Assembly: GCA_025966215.1 (NCBI GenBank)
Contig: JAOPVM010000005.1
Span: forward strand, 1-5,318
DNA from: Klenkia sp.
GTDB lineage: Bacteria; Actinomycetota; Actinomycetes; Mycobacteriales; Geodermatophilaceae
Reading direction: 5' to 3'
Length of the DNA stretch: 5,318 nucleotides
Each line of letters opens with the position of its first letter. Position 1 is the first letter of the stretch. A program made the translations under genes and the position numbers. A model generated the notes under the pieces. That model worked only from the letters and a program-made list of their open reading frames with translations, was not told where the DNA came from and searched no databases. This document shows, in pieces, positions 4,307 to 5,318 of this stretch.

Positions 4307-5318
4307 CGGGTCACCCCGGGCACGGGCAGGAACGAGCGGGCCGACGGCGCTCCGCTGCACCGGCCCGCGGCGTGCGCGGTGAGCTCCGGGGCGAACACCC
4401 GCAGCGCGCTGGCCACGAACCGGACGCTGCCGTCGGGGTGGCTGCACGCGCCCCGGCCGACGACCAGGCCCGACCAGCGCGCGACGTCGTCCAGCAGACC
4501 CGGCGGTGCCGGGCCCGGGCGGGCCAGCCGGTCCAGGGCCACGGCGATGCGGGGGAGGCCGTTGAGGCAGGGCCCGCACTGACCGGCGGACTGGGCCGCC
4601 AGGTGGCCGAGCACGTTCGCGCTCTCGCGCAGACCGCACCGGTCGGTGGGCAGTGCGGCGAGCACGCCGGCGCCCAGGGCGGCTCCGTGGGCGGCGAGCC
4701 CGGCGGGGTCCAGGGTGACGTCGGCGGCGACGTGGGCCGGCAGCCAGCTGCCGTGGTAGCCGCCCACGAGCACCGCCCGGACGCCGGCGTCGACCTGCAG
4801 CACGTCGCCGAGCCGGGCTCCCAGCGGCACCTCGGCGACGTCGACGGTGTGCTGGTGCCGGGTGACCAGCGTGTGCCCGGCGGCGGCCTCCCCGCGGGCC
4901 AGCAGGGCCAGCCGGGCCAGCGTCTCCACGTTCTGCACCAGGGTGGGGCGCCGCTGCACCCCGCGCAGCCAGACCGGGGGGTTCTTGCCCCGTGGCAGCG
5001 GCGGACCGCCGTCGACCGCGGCGACCAGGGCGGTCTCCTCCCCGGCCAGGAACCGGTCGGCCAGCCCGACCAGCTGCACCCGGCCTCGGTCGCCCCGCTC
5101 GGCGAGCGCCCGGTCCAGGGCCGGCAGCTGGTGGTGGCCGACGGCCAGCACCACGGTGTCCGCGCCGACCACCCGGGCGGCCAGCTGCAGCCCGTCGAGC
5201 ACCAGGTGCGGGGAGCGGGCCAGCAGGGTGGCGTCCTTGGCCGCGGCCGGTTCGCCCTCCCCGCCGTTGCCGACGACGACGGCCGGGGTGCGGGCCGCGC
5301 GGGCGGCGTCGCGGACCG
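4303..5318 (-). CDS. NuoF-like NAD(P)H/FMN/Fe-S oxidoreductase subunit, 5'-partial
   Basis: The protein resembles the NADH- and FMN-binding 51-kDa subunit of complex I (NuoF/Nqo1) and probably oxidises NAD(P)H and reduces the ferredoxin encoded next to it. The frame stays open to the window edge, so the start and the glycine-rich FMN loop lie outside; a GTG at 5202 is internal. Visible landmarks in order are NGGEGEPAAAKD (5233-5268, equal to the NuoF segment with GEP and KD), AGEETAL (5026-5046), QNVETLA, an SLBB-like segment ending GGYHGSWLPA, and the C-terminal cluster motif SAGQCGPC (4567-4590) with a distal Cys at 4444-4446. In NuoF the motif is SCGxCxPC plus a distal Cys; here the first Cys is Ala (4585-4587), leaving three ligands. 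This is not the housekeeping NuoF: no other nuo gene is adjacent and a ferredoxin follows by a GTGA overlap. Related stand-alone proteins in actinobacteria often neighbour ferric-reductase-like membrane proteins; that is a prediction for the flank, not seen here. Confidence 0.9.
   Translation of the reverse strand, partial: VRDAARAARTPAVVVGNGGEGEPAAAKDATLLARSPHLVLDGLQLAARVVGADTVVLAVGHHQLPALDRALAERGDRGRVQLVGLADRFLAGEETALVAAVDGGPPLPRGKNPPVWLRGVQRRPTLVQNVETLARLALLARGEAAAGHTLVTRHQHTVDVAEVPLGARLGDVLQVDAGVRAVLVGGYHGSWLPAHVAADVTLDPAGLAAHGAALGAGVLAALPTDRCGLRESANVLGHLAAQSAGQCGPCLNGLPRIAVALDRLARPGPAPPGLLDDVARWSGLVVGRGACSHPDGSVRFVASALRVFAPELTAHAAGRCSGAPSARSFLPVPGVTR

Noticed and set aside
4307..4639. 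A 206-residue version of the ferredoxin starting at 4639
   Set aside because: The additional N-terminal part is Arg/Gly/Pro-rich and overlaps the NuoF-like cluster region in another frame; the GTG at 4306 begins directly before the ferredoxin fold.

Overview
This window is very GC-rich, gene-dense DNA with GTG starts, 4-nt gene overlaps and codons ending almost always in G or C. That points to a high-GC actinobacterium. A Geodermatophilaceae-like genome (Blastococcus, Modestobacter, Geodermatophilus) would fit, but this is an impression from composition and protein style, not a search result. No tRNA, rRNA, CRISPR array, insertion sequence or phage gene is visible. Almost every base is coding, and no intergenic gap exceeds 30 nt.

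Positions 1-1290 (+ strand) hold most of a family 2 glycosyltransferase whose start lies before the window. It converges on a minus-strand gene run with only 18 nt between the two stop codons. Read in its own direction (right to left), that run is: a NuoF-like flavin/iron-sulfur oxidoreductase (5318-4303, start outside the window), a small [3Fe-4S]-type ferredoxin (4306-4019), an OmpR/PhoB-family response regulator (4022-3270), a sensor histidine kinase (3262-1727) and a STAS-domain anti-sigma-factor-antagonist-like protein (1698-1309). The first two junctions are both GTGA stop/start overlaps. The next gap is 7 nt and the last is 28 nt, so this looks like one transcriptional unit.

In the inferred model, the NuoF-like protein takes electrons from a pyridine nucleotide through FMN and passes them to the ferredoxin. 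The final acceptor is probably encoded just beyond the right edge. The two-component system is translationally coupled to this redox pair and probably regulates it or responds to its state. The STAS protein at the end may link the signal to an alternative sigma factor. The points most worth a second look are the missing first cysteine of the NuoF-type cluster motif, the chained GTGA overlaps that tie redox genes to a regulator, an 8-bp direct repeat with 11-bp period at the regulator/kinase junction, a hairpin next to the STAS start codon, and a degenerate second GT-A-like half in the glycosyltransferase.
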